A DNA stretch of 64,000 bases from Rhabditophanes sp. KR3021 (taxonomy: Eukaryota > Nematoda > Chromadorea > Rhabditida > Alloionematidae): positions 8,494,001 to 8,558,000 of the forward strand of contig CAUJLY010000001.1 in assembly GCA_963281155.1 (NCBI GenBank). The letters run 5' to 3'. Positions 46,172 through 60,953 of this stretch are shown piece by piece. The translations under genes were made by a program, and so were the position numbers. Below the pieces are notes generated by a model that made no database searches, had not been told where the DNA came from, and saw only the letters and a program-made list of their open reading frames with translations. Each line of letters begins with the position of its first letter. Position 1 is the first letter of the stretch.

Positions 46172-48930
46172 CTAAACGTAGTTCCTTAGTTGCTTCATAA
46201 TGGTGTCTAATAACTTCCTCCTTTCCCCCTTTCCAATTGATAAGAAGGAACTTGTTTTCTTCTCGAATTCAATCATCTTCTCTAATAAAGTCATCGCTTC
46301 AGTTGGCTTGACTCTCTGGTACTTTCCATTATTGTTCTTCCCACAGTCAGCAAGATAACTAGCCCAATCAGATTGAATAACCAAATCCAACAATTGGCGA
46401 AGCGACAAAAACGTCATCGAAAGTGATTCATCCTCAAACCCAGGCACGGGACATCTCATCGTGAATATTTCACATTGAAGAACATCCAATGAAAATTGTT
46501 CTATTGCTCCCACTGAAACTGATTTAACTGAAGCAGACAAAATAGTTTTGGTCAAGCTTTCCGAAAGGTACTTGCACATCTGCATGCAAGCATGTCTAGC
46601 CAAGTTTGAAGGTAGATTAGAGAAGGAAGTGAAGATTGAGTTCATGAAAGCCAGCAAATCTGTGATATAATCAGAAGCGGTCCCCCTAGCAGATGGTAGA
46701 TCCCAATCGTATCGGGATATTTCAAAGAATTCATCAATTTTGCTCTTTAGTTTGGCATCTATTTGTCCTTCAACTTCGCATCTGGCGTCTCTAAACAGTT
46801 GTTCTTTCAAAGAAACAAGATGCCCGGTTCCTTGACCTAATGAGTTGTCCTTTTTGGTTAACTTCTTGATAAATTCTTCTAAGGATGTGACGCCTTTCTC
46901 TAAATACCCAATATTTACAATAATTTGAGTCAACTGAACTAAGCTTCTCTTTTTGTCCTTGGAAAAGGCCTTTAAACTGCCACTCCATCTTGCCAGCAAA
47001 ACATTTGCATACCTTCTGATGGTATCATCAATTTCATTCTGCCCCATCTGCAAATGATCCATAAACTTCAAACAACCATCCAAATACTGCTTGGCCTGTT
47101 GAAAGACAGTCGGCACAAATTGAGAAAAGGGAAACTTCCTTGGAAAATCCTCTTTATCAAGACCTCTCTTGTGAAAAGGGAATTGCTTCAACACTGCCAA
47201 AAACTCCTCCTCATCCTCACAAAGAATGGGCGCATAATTATCATTCTTCAATGCTCCTTCGAACAACCCACAATACTCAGACATCAGAATTTCATTATAC
47301 TGGTCCCGGAAGTTCTTCAACAACTGATACAAAGGCGAAATCTCATACCCATAACTTTTCATCGTCTCAGCAAAAAGGAAGATCATCTTCTTGATCTTCA
47401 ACATCATTCCTACATCCACACATTGACCGAAATGAGTATCCATCGTAGCTTTAATTTTCCTCAACGCCATCTCCCATAGACCTTCTATGTATGCAGCATT
47501 TGCTAGGAGTGGTTCCGTTTGCATGATGTGTTCCTCCACCACGAAGAAGCCAACGATGTTTTCGAGGTAAGGCATGTATGGGTTGACGTTCAGAGAGGAC
47601 ATTTTGGTTATGGGACCGATGACGACATTGACTTGAGCTGTTCTCTGAGTGGAGTATTCTTTCTGAAATTGAGCTTTTTCCCCGAGGATATTGAATATTT
47701 GGCAGCAACGGTGAATAGGAGTGTAATCGACTAAATTTCCCACTCTATTGAAGGTCTCATCGTCCTCGTCCTCATCCTCTTGCCTAGATGTCCTTTGTCT
47801 CTTAGCAATAGATGTCTTATGAACAGAACCATCTGATGAAAGTTCCATCAAAGTTCCAGTTATAGTCGATTTCTTCCTTTCGATTCCACTTTGTTGATCA
47901 CTTGAATATTTTGTAAAGTCGAAATTCTCAGCTACTTGTTTCATCACTTCCTGTCCTATCTTTTGACTAACTTGTCTGATCATTTCGAGGAAATCAGTAA
48001 ACTCGCTAAAACTTTTGTCTTTGATCTGTTTGCGGATACTTGGAAATGTTTTTGCCAAGGAAACCGTAAATCTGTATTTTTGAAGCTGATCTCCATAAGT
48101 ATGCTCCATTTCTTCGAGGACTTTTAAGGCTTGGTAGTATTTTTCTTGGTTCATTAAGTCTTTTAATTTGGCGTAACTGTCGAGAATAGGAAGAGTTTGT
48201 GTAAGCTGATCCATGGCAATTTTTGCATTTCTCTGTAGTTTCTTGTACTTTAGCACCTCATTTCCTTTGATTAGTAGATCGACGGAGTCCCTCTGAATTA
48301 TCGTATTGATGATTTGTCCTTCCCCCTTGATATCTTCTACTTTACTCTTCAACGTTGACAATTGTTTCATTGATTCCACGAAGCCCTATAATGATAAAAA
48401 ATTATTACTAAATCGAATGAATATATTATTTTAGTTGGACCGGCACTATTTAATTTTTTAAATTTGATTGTGGACTGCAACCCATTGTTATGACAGCATT
48501 TAAGATTTAATTTAAAAAACTACTTGCAATTGAGTCAAAGATTTTCTTTCTTTAAATCACTAACTTTAAATGCTTGCACTCATTTTTGTCCATTTTTATA
48601 AATCGGTTTTAACTTACTTGGTAATGATAATTTGAAACTTTCAAAATAGATTTATCATAATGAGCAATCCTACTCTCCAAAGCCTTTGTAAATTTGGCTA
48701 CATCCCCACCTTCGTAAATGGCTCTTAATACCAAGCCCACAGATCCTGAATCAGTCGTCTCTAACTCATACAGAAAAAACTCTTGCTCCGCATTGATATC
48801 AGCATGCGTATTCCCTATAATTTTGATATTAATTTAATCAAAAATGTAACTTACCTTCAAAATTAGTCGACTCACTATCAATAGCTTGATGGCCACCAAT
48901 TTTTGGCACTACCGAATCATTCGCAAACAT
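46172..48930 (-). CDS. sec-15: Exocyst complex subunit Sec15 (EXOC6)
   Basis: Exons 48930-48855, 48814-48618 and 48385-46172; 828 residues, normal for the family. Sec15 is the exocyst subunit that binds the Rab GTPase on secretory vesicles and helps tether them to the plasma membrane. Family anchors: LRAIYEGGDVAKFTKALESR, SNYHYQGFVESMKQL, the coiled-coil region through residue 200, and the helical C-terminal bundle (DLPSARGTASDYITDLLAFM, SLRQLLDLVIQSDWASYLAD) that forms the Rab-binding domain. An acidic insert (QEDEDEDDETF) sits near residue 300. The ATG directly follows ATTTAG, an acceptor with no leader, fitting SL trans-splicing. Confidence 0.94.
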
Positions 48931-49133
48931 CTAAATAGCCAGGATAATGAAGAATACTGACAAATAAATACAAACAATCGTTAGCGATTGGAATGACGTT
49001 GATGGAATTAAAAAGAGTCGTGGTGTTGAATGATCAAATAAACTTTTATTAGGGTAAAGCACAGTTTTGATGAACACATGTAAATGATTGCTTAATTTAA
49101 TCTAATTCAACACATATATCATAAATAAATGCA

Positions 49134-49646
49134 TTATATCCCGAGAAAATCTATTTCTTCGAGGTCCTTATCAGAAGGAGGCAAGATATTTTTGGAATCA
49201 TTTTGTCCTTCCATGTACTCGAAGACAACTCGCACCCGTTCCTGTCTTAATTTCCGCAAACCTAGTTTCTTTTCGATCAAAATATCATCTCCATCGACAT
49301 CTGCCAACTCTTGCCTGAACAAGTCTTTATTTTCATTCCGAAACTTCATTACTAGCTCATTTGTAAGACAGTATTTCTTGACTTTTTGAGGCAACACTCC
49401 ACTTCCAATTAATTTGTAATCGACTCCAACAATAAGCATCATTCCACCAACTTTTGACGCCCATTTTTGAATGTCTTTAGCAGCTTCGCTTTTGGAAAAT
49501 TCCAAAAAACGGGCGAGTTCATTCTTCAGGGTGTTGTGTAGTCTCCAATCCCGAACACATTCACAAATCACACCCAAACCAACCAATACAACCAAAACAA
49601 TAGAAGAAATTGAGTAAATTACGTGGCCCTGAAAAGAATTCATCAT
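49134..49646 (-). CDS. Single-pass membrane protein, unknown
   Basis: 170 residues from ATG 49646. An upstream extension in the same frame lacks ATG. One N-terminal transmembrane helix (SISSIVLVVLVGLGVICECV) is followed by a charged, probably cytoplasmic or lumenal helical domain (ELARFLEFSKSEAAKDIQKW, LRKLRQERVRVVFEYM) and an acidic C terminus. Only two Cys lie outside the anchor region, so it is not a disulfide-rich secreted type. No family recognised. It lies 200 bp beyond the Sec15 start on the same strand, too far and in the wrong order to be a 5' exon of Sec15. Confidence 0.7.
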   Translation of the reverse strand: MMNSFQGHVIYSISSIVLVVLVGLGVICECVRDWRLHNTLKNELARFLEFSKSEAAKDIQKWASKVGGMMLIVGVDYKLIGSGVLPQKVKKYCLTNELVMKFRNENKDLFRQELADVDGDDILIEKKLGLRKLRQERVRVVFEYMEGQNDSKNILPPSDKDLEEIDFLGI

Positions 49647-49719
49647 ACTTAAGTGTACAATAATCCAGAATCTAATTAATTCCTTGATAAACAATAAAAA
49701 TTTAAATTTACAATCCAAT

Positions 49720-52574
49720 ATTCAAAATTTCAATAGACTATATGTTTTTGTTTAGAACAATTAAATTTACGCCCAACTACTTTCTCCCTCATTTAATAGG
49801 GTCATTATTAAACTTTTTAATATCACTGAGAGTATACTTAGGCTATCATTTGATGAGAAGAAGAGGTCAATTTTGACTTTTGAAGATATAGACACAACTG
49901 TGAATCTTAAAGTTCAGATTAATTTGAGGTTATTTTGGGAGAGAACGTTCAAGGTGATAATAATATGACTTTTTGTGTGATTGATTAGAAATAATATTTT
50001 TTCATCTAATTTCCTATATTTTGTTGCTTTGTTAAGAGTATGAATTTTAAATTTATTTTCTACATACATACTATATATCTATTCCATCTTGCTAACCTCT
50101 AGCAAGAGCAGGAAGTAAGCTTTAAATAAAACGTATATATCAAATGATATAATAAATAAATGTTGAGGCAAGAATGTCAAGGATTTTTACTTTCGACATG
50201 CTTTGTACTACCAATTGAATATTCATACATACCACTATTGTTTCTTACTTAACCACCAATAATGATGTAACAACTTTAAAGATAAAAGAGATCCATATTA
50301 AGCTACTACTACTAAAACATAACAACTAGCAATAGTACAATTCAAAAATAATCACTAAAAGTCCTAAGTATATTTTATACCATTCACTCTTGCCAAGCAA
50401 AAAAAGCAATATAGTTGTTATCGCCTACAAACCAACCAACTCTGTCATATCTTTTTGCCCTTTTGCCTAATCCCAAATAACAAAATAATATAAAATAATT
50501 TTCGGGACAGTTTAGTAAGCCAATTAACTGCATATTTTATATTTATTTATTTCAAACTAGGGAGACAACCAATTTAGTAACTAGTGGTTGTTTGTTGATA
50601 ATAGGGTTTAGTAAGCAACTTTTAATTGATACAATCAAAAAACAAATGTTGTCAAAAAATAATACTTTCCTCCGTCAAATATACTTGTATCATCTTTTAT
50701 TACGTAACACCAATATTTGATGTTATTTTTGTGACATAAGAAAGGTGTATGTTTGAAGGGGAATTACATGCATCACATGTATATATGCACAAAGATTTGA
50801 TGTATAAACATCATTTTATTCATATTAGATTTTGCTTTTTAAAGATTTTCAATAACTCATTATAGGAACACATAAAAAAAGGCTACTATTTTACATTTAT
50901 TCTTAACTTCAAGTCTTTTTATCCTGTTGTCTCTCATTAAGTGTCTTAAAAGACAATACTAAAGATGACTTATCACACACGAATATCTTTTAATATTTGT
51001 TATCAAATAAAAATGTAGTAACTTAATTTGTGCTAACTATTTTTTACCTTTGTTATAAATGTGTCTATATAAAAGAAATATATCCGTGCACCCACTAACC
51101 AGTAACCAAATATCTCTTTTCCATTATTTAACTCAATTTTGAGACTTTATATCTATTTATCTAACTCAATTCTATTCCATAAATCCAATTAAATGTATCT
51201 TATTAGAATGTTTCAAAAGTTTTTTTTTTTTGCCTTCACGCTTAGTACTTTTAACTATATGTATAGTTGGAAAATAATAGCGCATACTAGAAATAATAAT
51301 TATTATTGTCTCATCAAAATCACTTTATATAATAAGAATTTTATTTTATTTGTTTTATATGTTTAAGAGTCTATAGACTATTATTTATTTTTAGTATATA
51401 AGTTAAATCAGTTGTCATCTTGTCTTCTTTAACCCATTCTTATATAATGTATCTCTTTTCTTGAAAGTTATGCAGAATAATATATCAAAATAAATGTAAA
51501 AAGATGATGTATGAGAATGTATGATAATGATTTTGGAGTTTCAAAAGATTGTCCTCCTCCAAAAAATGAGTAATTTAACGAGCTTATACTTAATAATATC
51601 ACCATCACCCATCTCCGCCACATTCCACCAATTGAAACACATCTCTCCGTCAACAAAAATCAAATTGTATCATATCCACATCTAATATTTATTTACTATT
51701 ACTTTGTTGCAACTAACTAAAAACTAGTATTAACTTTATTATATTAAATGTATCATTCGCGCTAGCTTCCGTTAACTTTCAATTTCCTTAATTCGAAACT
51801 TGTTCCAAGGCGCAGGGTGGTAAACTTCATTTTAATTCAATATTTTTCATATTACTTTTCATTAACGTCAAATCTTTGCTTATTATATTTTATTTGGAAC
51901 AATGGAAAAGGATTATTTCCTTTAAATAACGGAGGTTCTATTTAAATTGTTTTGAGAAAAGGAACTTTACTTTAAATTATAAATTAAAATATGTAAATAT
52001 ATACTCTAAAGTCATGGCTTTAATCAATCAAGCCAATACAATGACCACTATCATATAAGTATTACTATAAGCATTTTGGCATACATTTCCTACAAACTAC
52101 CACCATTTCCATGTCCCAGGAGGCTTAAATTCTTATATGTCTGAGACCTAAACAACAATTAAAGGATCTTCTTATTTTCACGTTTACATAACTTTTATTT
52201 CTTGTCAAACATATTAAATATACATCCATACGTCTTATGATGTTGTTTGTGCCACTGAAACAAAAAATTTACACACATCTGATACTCGTCATTCTTTTTA
52301 TCACTAATTAGACTCTCCATTGTTTACAACCTATTTGTGCTTAATTAAATGTCAATATAGCGGTTTTGTTTTTTATTTATTTCACACCCAAAGAAGGTTA
52401 TGAATTGTTTATCATCATTATTTTGATTATGACAAACAAAAACATTTCTTTTTTGAAAGGTATTAATCTTTTTGGCCATTTTAGCTAGTCATTATCAATA
52501 TTTGTGGGTCACAATAAAAGACGAAATTTTTATTTTTTCAAAAAAACATATTTAGTTGGTATTTATTTTCTAAA
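49720..52574. other. Long intergenic region
   Basis: About 2.8 kb of AT-rich DNA. A short minus-strand open frame at 51656-51468 has no support. No repeats or RNA genes recognised. Confidence 0.55.
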
Positions 52575-54625
52575 ATGGAGAAACTAAAACGGGAAGAATT
52601 GATCCTAGCCAAACTGACGCCATTCTCCACTCCACCCCCCCTTCCGTCAACTTCTCCCCCCAAATACGAGCCAACCCTGCCCACCAAAAAATTCTTCCAT
52701 GCCAAAGATATCACCAACAACCAACTTTCAACCTACAAATTAATCCCCAAAAAATCATTTTCATATTCGTTCGACAAATTCGAATTATCATTTGCTATTA
52801 CCTCACCCAGCCAGTCTATTAAAAATAATTTTGATCCAATTCCAAATGAAGTATTGGAAATGATATTTAATCATCTTGATATCAAAGAAAGATGCCATTT
52901 ATCTATGACATGTAGACGCTTTTATCATTTTTTAACAAATGGATTACATCCTATCACAAATTTGGCTGTTTTGAACATATTTCAGAACCAAGTTTGGACT
53001 GAACATGTAAGCAAGAATAATGGTGTCAAGGTGGAATGTTTGATTTTGCCGGAAAGTGATGCTCTTTTTAATGTACTTGCTCATTGTAAGAGGGTCACTA
53101 ATGTTAAGATATGGTATGACAATAGGTTCTTTTTGAAATCTATTTTGAGTCGGTTGAAGGAAAGTCAGATTATGATTAGATGTTTGGATATTTATCCTTA
53201 TTCTGATGACGTTGATACAAATGTCGTCCACCAATATTTGCCTAACTTAAGTGGCATGTCAATGCGACCACATGGTGCAGAGTTCTTCTGGACTGGTCTT
53301 GACATCAATGAGATGCCTTCTTTTGAAGGAATGGAATCGTTGTTAATTGAGAACTTTAATCTCAATACTAAAACCATCTTCCCACCCTCATTACAATCCC
53401 TCGAATGGATTAATAGAAATAAAACAAAGATCTACCAACTTTTACCCAAGATCAAAAAACTAAAACAACTAAAGTGTTTGCTGATCGGACATGCTGACAT
53501 GGTGGACCATGGTGATTTGAATTCCTTCGCAAAATCATTATCTTCCAAATATTTACCTAATTTGCAATGCTTGACTTTGCGATTTTGTCGAATTGGCACC
53601 AATGGAAATGCATCAGGAAATGGACATTCCCAGGACACTTTATTCCTACACCATCCTTTATATAACTTTAACTTCGACAAAAGATATCACTTTGAAGGTT
53701 TAAGGATACTTAAATTAGACTTATGTTATGGTAATATGAGTTGTATTATTTACAACTTTTTGTCCATAATTGGTACCAATTTACAAGTCATCGAATTAAG
53801 TACTATCTCAGAAGAATTTGTAGCCAATAATATATTCCAAATAAGTGAACTTTTGCAAGGACGTGGGATTGCTTTGCATTTGAGTTTGTTACAAAAAACA
53901 TCCTCCATAAGACCTATCAATCAGGTCCATTATCCGGATGCGCCTTGTTCCTGGAAATTAGTATTAAATAAATTAGAAATAAGTTTTGTTGAAGAAACAC
54001 AATTATTGGAGGCCATTTTATCACATGACACTTATCCTAATTTGAATGAATTGAAATTTGTCAAATCACCCGCACTCACTGATCACTTATTAGGGATTGT
54101 TAGTGAACGTTGTCCTAAATTGAAGGCTATTAGTATTATCAATTGTGTAGAAGTTACTGAAGCAGGCAAGTTGTTTAAAATTAAGTTTATATAATATGTT
54201 TAGGTGTCCTGCATTTCGTTGCTACTTTCAATCAAAGAAAGTCAACAAGTCTAAAAGTAGTATGGAAAAGAGAAAGAAGTGAACCTCGTTTAGCTGCATT
54301 TTCTCTCGATTTATTTAATGCCCACAGAGACCTGCTAAAAGGCCTTAAAACGGGCTTTTCCACCAAAAAGTTTTGCAAAAACAATGACGGAGAGAGGATA
54401 TCTATCTGGAACAAAACCAAAAAAAGTCTCCTTATCCAGGATTATAGCGAAGGAGATCATCACACAATCATGGGGATTGTCATGCCTCTTGATAGGCAAG
54501 ACTCGCCTGAAGGAGATTCCACCACAATGGCGAGGTCAGAAGCAGCCGTTCAGAGTTATAGAGTTCGTAAAGTTAGAGAGGCTGCTATGCGGACTTTGAT
54601 TAAAGTTAATGTTGCTACCTTGTAA
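52575..54625 (+). CDS. F-box/leucine-rich-repeat protein with a GC-AG intron
   Basis: Exons 52575-54165 and 54204-54625; 670 residues. The F-box is near residues 86-122 (IPNEVLEMIFNHLDIKERCH, then LSMTCRRFYHFL). A long region of degenerate leucine-rich repeats follows (YLPNLQCLTLRFCRIG, EGLRILKLDLC, CPKLKAISIINC). F-box proteins link substrates to SCF ubiquitin ligases through Skp1, with repeats choosing the substrate; the substrate is unknown. The 38-bp intron begins GCAAGT instead of GTAAGT. The GT alternative two bases later runs into a stop, while GC-AG opens a further 140 codons. That tail is basic (STSLKVVWKRERSEPRLAAF) with no known domain. Confidence 0.9.
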
Positions 54626-56581
<1,956 letters not shown>

Positions 56582-58240
56582 GGAGATTTTGGGTGCTGTG
56601 TGTCCATCTTTTAACAAACCATCAGATTCAAATGTGGGTAAAAGTCGTTGTTTGGATCAAATATATCTGTTGTCTCAATCTTGAAAAAATAAACAACTTA
56701 CACCACCACCACATCCACTCCATTCTCTCCTTTTTCCTCCTTTTCTACAACCAACAAATTATAAAATGCGCGGCCCTGCTTCAGACAACAACAACATGAA
56801 CACCTATTGTATTTTGAATATATTTATCTTATAATAAACTGTGGTATATTTTTATTATTATCAACTTTATATATTAATAAATAAAATACATATTACACCC
56901 ACATAATTGGCTCTTTTTGTTTTGAATAGTTCTTTATTTTGAGGTCCTCGGCACCACTAAAAGTCATTTTTCATCATATCATATCATCACCAACATTCAT
57001 TTGCAAATGGTTCTCGTGATTAGAGAGACTTCGTAGAAAGGTCTACTATATACATAATATGCTGAAGGTCTAGTTAATTAAGGCAGACAGACATCACAAA
57101 ATACTTATTCTTAGGTATAAGAAGAAGAAGCTTTATACATAGTTGAGATAGGATAAATTAGTGTTAATAATAGAATGTACACTCAAAATGAAAACACACG
57201 TTTCGAACATCTCTTTTCATAAAATTTAATATAATAATTTGAGTCAAAGGAGCAATGCAATTGATAATAAGAAAATTCACAGTTTTGAATAATTATGATC
57301 AACAAATTTAATATATTGTATCAAACATTTTTCTAAAAAACAATTACATTTTAATGGTTTTGTTATTTTATTTAATACCTTGCTCGTCCTCTAGAGGAGC
57401 GTTTCATTTTGTGTGTAGAGGCATATGAGAATGGGATCATCTTGAAGATGTCGTCAACTTATTCAGCTTACTTGATGAAGTGTTGTTTTAAAGAAAGGGA
57501 GATTATTTAAATTAGAAATGAATTTTGATTTCCTTTAAAGCCACACACCAAATAATAAAATTTATGTGCAAGAACAAAATAGGATATGTATTTGAGGGAG
57601 TACAAACAATTTATTAATAATAACTCTAAAAACAAAATAATAATACTTGTACTTTTGGTTTCAAATAATTTCTTTTTATAAATATTATTTTATGTCTAAT
57701 TAAGCCAATCTGTACATTGCTTTTTCTGGACACTTAAAAAATAAAACTAATTCCAAGAATTGCACAAATTATTTAATAATTACTTATAATTAATTCAAAC
57801 CACATCAAGTCTAAAACCCTTTCATAGAAAACGTCATTACCATCGCAACCAAAGTATGTTCCAACATGACGTTCAATTACGCAAGGTGCTTATCCTAGCT
57901 TCCGCGCATTACAATTGTCTCTACGGCACCAGATATCACATTAAACTATACATACATATATATTGTACATATAACCATAGCCGTCAGGTTTTCACATATA
58001 TAATTCAAGCTAATATAAATACACATGCTTACTACTTTTATTTATTTCCCCACCTTTTACACAAAACTTATGTTTACTTATTTGGAATTGGTAAATGAGT
58101 TCATTTTGACTTAATTATAATTTGTATGGTCATGGAAAGTAAATGCGCGGTCGTGAATCCTTATAATAAGATTGGTTCAATTTTTTTACTAGTTTATTTA
58201 ATTATTTGACTAGTATATTACATTTTTTTATACTACATTA
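56582..58240. other. Intergenic
   Basis: Rho 3' flank (AATAAA-like signals near 56690 and 56830) and about 1.4 kb of AT-rich spacer. No gene recognised. Confidence 0.5.
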
Positions 58241-58264
58241 ACTTCATTTGTTGTAGCTTGTGAT

Positions 58265-58869
58265 ATGTCAATAAACAAAAACAACCTCGGCAACGCATAC
58301 CCCACCAATGATCAGCCAATGCCCGGCCTAATCCAGGACAATGAGGACATTCCTCCACAAAGGTTAACTATCCCTGCTAATTATAACCAAGATAGACCAC
58401 CTTCCTACGTGGCTGCTATCCAACAGCCTATTTATCCGAGTCAGTCCTTGCAACAACAGCAAATTAATATACCACAACAACATACTGTGACTCCCCAAAT
58501 GTTGGAACCGACGATGCAGGCTTCTATTTTGATTTCGTCACGTAATAATGATTTTGATGGGAATATATTTGGAGATCAAAGTGTCAAGACGCACTGCCGA
58601 AATTGTGGGGTAATTGCCTTTGTATAAATTGCCTTTCATCGTTTTCATTTCAGAAAGACATCGACACACAAGTCTCCTTCCAAAACGGATCCCAAACGTG
58701 GTGCGTCTTCACCGTTCTAATGTTACTAGGCTGTGTAGTAGTCCTCTTCTGGTGTTGTCTATGCATCCCATTTTGCAGCAACAAGTTCCAGGACGCCGTT
58801 CACTCATGTCCTAATTGTAGGTCTGTTATTGGAGTAAACAAAAAGAAAGCTGAGTTTACGTGTAAATAA
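58265..58869 (+). CDS. LITAF-domain endosomal membrane protein
   Basis: Exons 58265-58609 and 58654-58869; 186 residues. The C-terminal LITAF domain has two zinc-binding pairs, CRNCG at the exon junction and CPNC near the end. They flank a hydrophobic Cys-rich segment (WCVFTVLMLLGCVVVLFWCC) that inserts in the cytoplasmic leaflet of late-endosome and lysosome membranes. The N-terminal half is Pro/Gln-rich and carries RPPSY, a PPxY ligand for Nedd4-type ubiquitin ligases. This layout is that of LITAF/SIMPLE and CDIP proteins, which act in endosomal sorting. A TTGTAG acceptor ends 9 nt before the ATG, fitting SL trans-splicing. Confidence 0.94.
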
Positions 58870-58980
58870 ACAAATTATTTACCTATTATTATTTGTCAAT
58901 AAAAAGCAACAAAATTTTATTTAAATGTATTTTATTTGTATCCAGTTAGGAAGGTGTCATTAATACATTAATAAGTAAAT

Positions 58981-59202
58981 TTATACACTAAAAGGTACAA
59001 TAGTCAATACATCTTCATAACAAGTTTGGATGTAATAAAAAGAGGAAGGTTGTGCCTTCATTAAATTTGCATCTTTACTCACTTTATTGGGACTTACTTG
59101 ATAAGTTGCTTCTGCACAAAGCTCGTGGTAAAGCAAACATTTGATTTGTTTCGATATAGATCCAGTACAGGCTCCAAAATATTTTCCCTTCCATCTTGAC
59201 AT
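58981..59202 (-). CDS. Small protein of unknown function
   Basis: 73 residues with four Cys (FGACTGS, IKCLLYHELC, IQTCYED). No signal peptide from this ATG. Support is indirect: a TATATAAA box 57-64 bp upstream and an open frame of ordinary composition. No family recognised; it could be the 3' part of a gene whose first exon I cannot see. Confidence 0.4.
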   Translation of the reverse strand: MSRWKGKYFGACTGSISKQIKCLLYHELCAEATYQVSPNKVSKDANLMKAQPSSFYYIQTCYEDVLTIVPFSV

Positions 59203-59258
59203 AGGTGTGTTAATAGTTGGTGTGTTGTTTGGAATGTGTTCTTTAAGGGCATGGGTCG

Positions 59259-59266
59259 TTTATATA
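59259..59266 (-). promoter_or_regulatory. TATA box
   Basis: TATATAAA on the minus strand, 57-64 bp upstream of the ATG at 59202. Confidence 0.45.
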
Positions 59267-59393
59267 GTGATTCGTTCTATTCAAATTTTATATAAAAAGA
59301 GACATCTTTGGCCATTGGGTGGAGTTTGAGTTGTGACTATTAAGGGGAATCTGCATTTAAGGTGGCATTAGCCTTTGGTGATGATTGTGGCCA

Positions 59394-60165
59394 TTATGTG
59401 GAGACTGCATTTAAGGTAGAATTAGGCGTTGAGTTGGTGGCTGAATTCAAAGTAGAATAAAGCTGCTTCCAAGGATCGCTAGTCGAATCGAAATCTCTTT
59501 TATACTTCCATATACATTTGAATTCACTTTCATTCATCTTGTCAGTGAATTTAGAAAAAGATTCCTCCATCTCAGTAGTTTCCTCCTTGGCTGGCCTAGA
59601 TGATTCCTCTCCATAAACATACTCTCCACCTTCTTCCTCCAAAAGGTCATGAGGCAAGAACCAAACATATGACACACTTTCCTTCAACGACTCAAATAAA
59701 GCACCTGCTGACGGTTCCCCTTCTTCAACCAAACCAAATGGATCGCACTTGGTTGGTACAAGTAAATTTGTTCCTATCAAAGTGGACTTATTCGTGGATA
59801 AGTCAATTAATGTTGCCTTGTCCTTTGGCACCAATAGACTTGTCGTCTCTTTAATTTCTTTCCTATCCCTCCATTCTTTTCTAACTAAATTAGCTTTTTT
59901 TGAGTAAAAACATTCTATTTTTTGGCAACTTACAACAAGAAAGCATATCTTGATTTTCAAAATAAATATGGGCATGAATATTTGTCTCATACAAATTATG
60001 ATTACTTACCATGGAAAGGTTGTTTATTGTAGGGTGTTCTGGCTTCTGCCCATTACAATCCATCACAAACATTTGTTCCCTCAAATTAATAGCAGGATAT
60101 TGTGCGTCATATGAACAAGGATGATGTCTTTCTTTGACTACTGCCTTTGCATAAGAAGATTCCAT
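59394..60165 (-). CDS. Unknown acidic protein, intron boundaries uncertain
   Basis: The first exon runs from ATG 60165 to a GTAAGT donor at 60010 (begins MESSYAKAVVKERHHPCSYD). The second open block, 59990-59394, reads KEWRDRKEIKETTSLLVPKD, then FGLVEEGEPSAGALFESLKE, then FKCIWKYKRDFDSTSDPW, with a Thr/Asn/Ser tail. The T-rich acceptor TTTAG near 59889 gives the wrong phase. An in-phase AAG acceptor at about 59957 works but is weak. The donor phase and exon edge are therefore provisional. No domain recognised. An acceptor (ATTAG) 5 nt before the ATG suggests trans-splicing. Confidence 0.55.
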
Positions 60166-60169
60166 TTTT

Positions 60170-60953
60170 GCTAATAGGATGAAACTATAATTAGATGTCT
60201 TGTGATTTTAGAAATAGATTTTTGAGTCTAATAAAGTGTACTAAGTAAAAGTAGGTAAAGAGCATTGTAAAAAATATAAGTTCACCATCAAAAAACCTCG
60301 AAAAGTATATCTACCTCTTAAGCGTATCAAAAGCAAATGACTTATTCATTTGTTAAGTAAAAGTACAAATTATACATATATTATCCAGATATACTCATAT
60401 ATCACATACGCTTCCAACAACATTTATTAAAATAAATTGAGCCTCACAAATGGCATGGCTTAGACAAGTCCTAATTAAAAGAGTGAGTGATGGGTACAAA
60501 TGTAGGTGGATATAGCATCATCATCACGCATCCTACTACTATGGATACATATATCAAACAACAACAATTATAATAAACTCTCGGCAACATACTGGTACCA
60601 ATGCTTGTTAAGAGATAGGACATAGCTAAATACATTGTTTTTACTATTTCAGTGGTTGTGTAATAAATGAGGTGTATATATGTATGAATGAGGACATTAA
60701 CCTTCATCGTACTAGAACCTTATTTAGTTAAATCCTCTTTAGCCTTCAAACCTAGCTGGTTATTGTGTTTGCCCTTTCAGCATCCTTTATTTGGTTCGAA
60801 TTTGTTTGTAGCTTTTATTTAATAAAACGCCTTTTTTATTACCAATTATTTTTGGAAAAGTAAGTTTGAGAGTTAGGTAAATATAAATGATGTGATTTTA
60901 CAGACATATTCGCAGGTCTTTATTTTTATGAACAAATTTAGTGGATAAAACAA
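60170..60953. other. Intergenic
   Basis: AT-rich spacer. No feature beyond low-complexity open frames. Confidence 0.5.
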
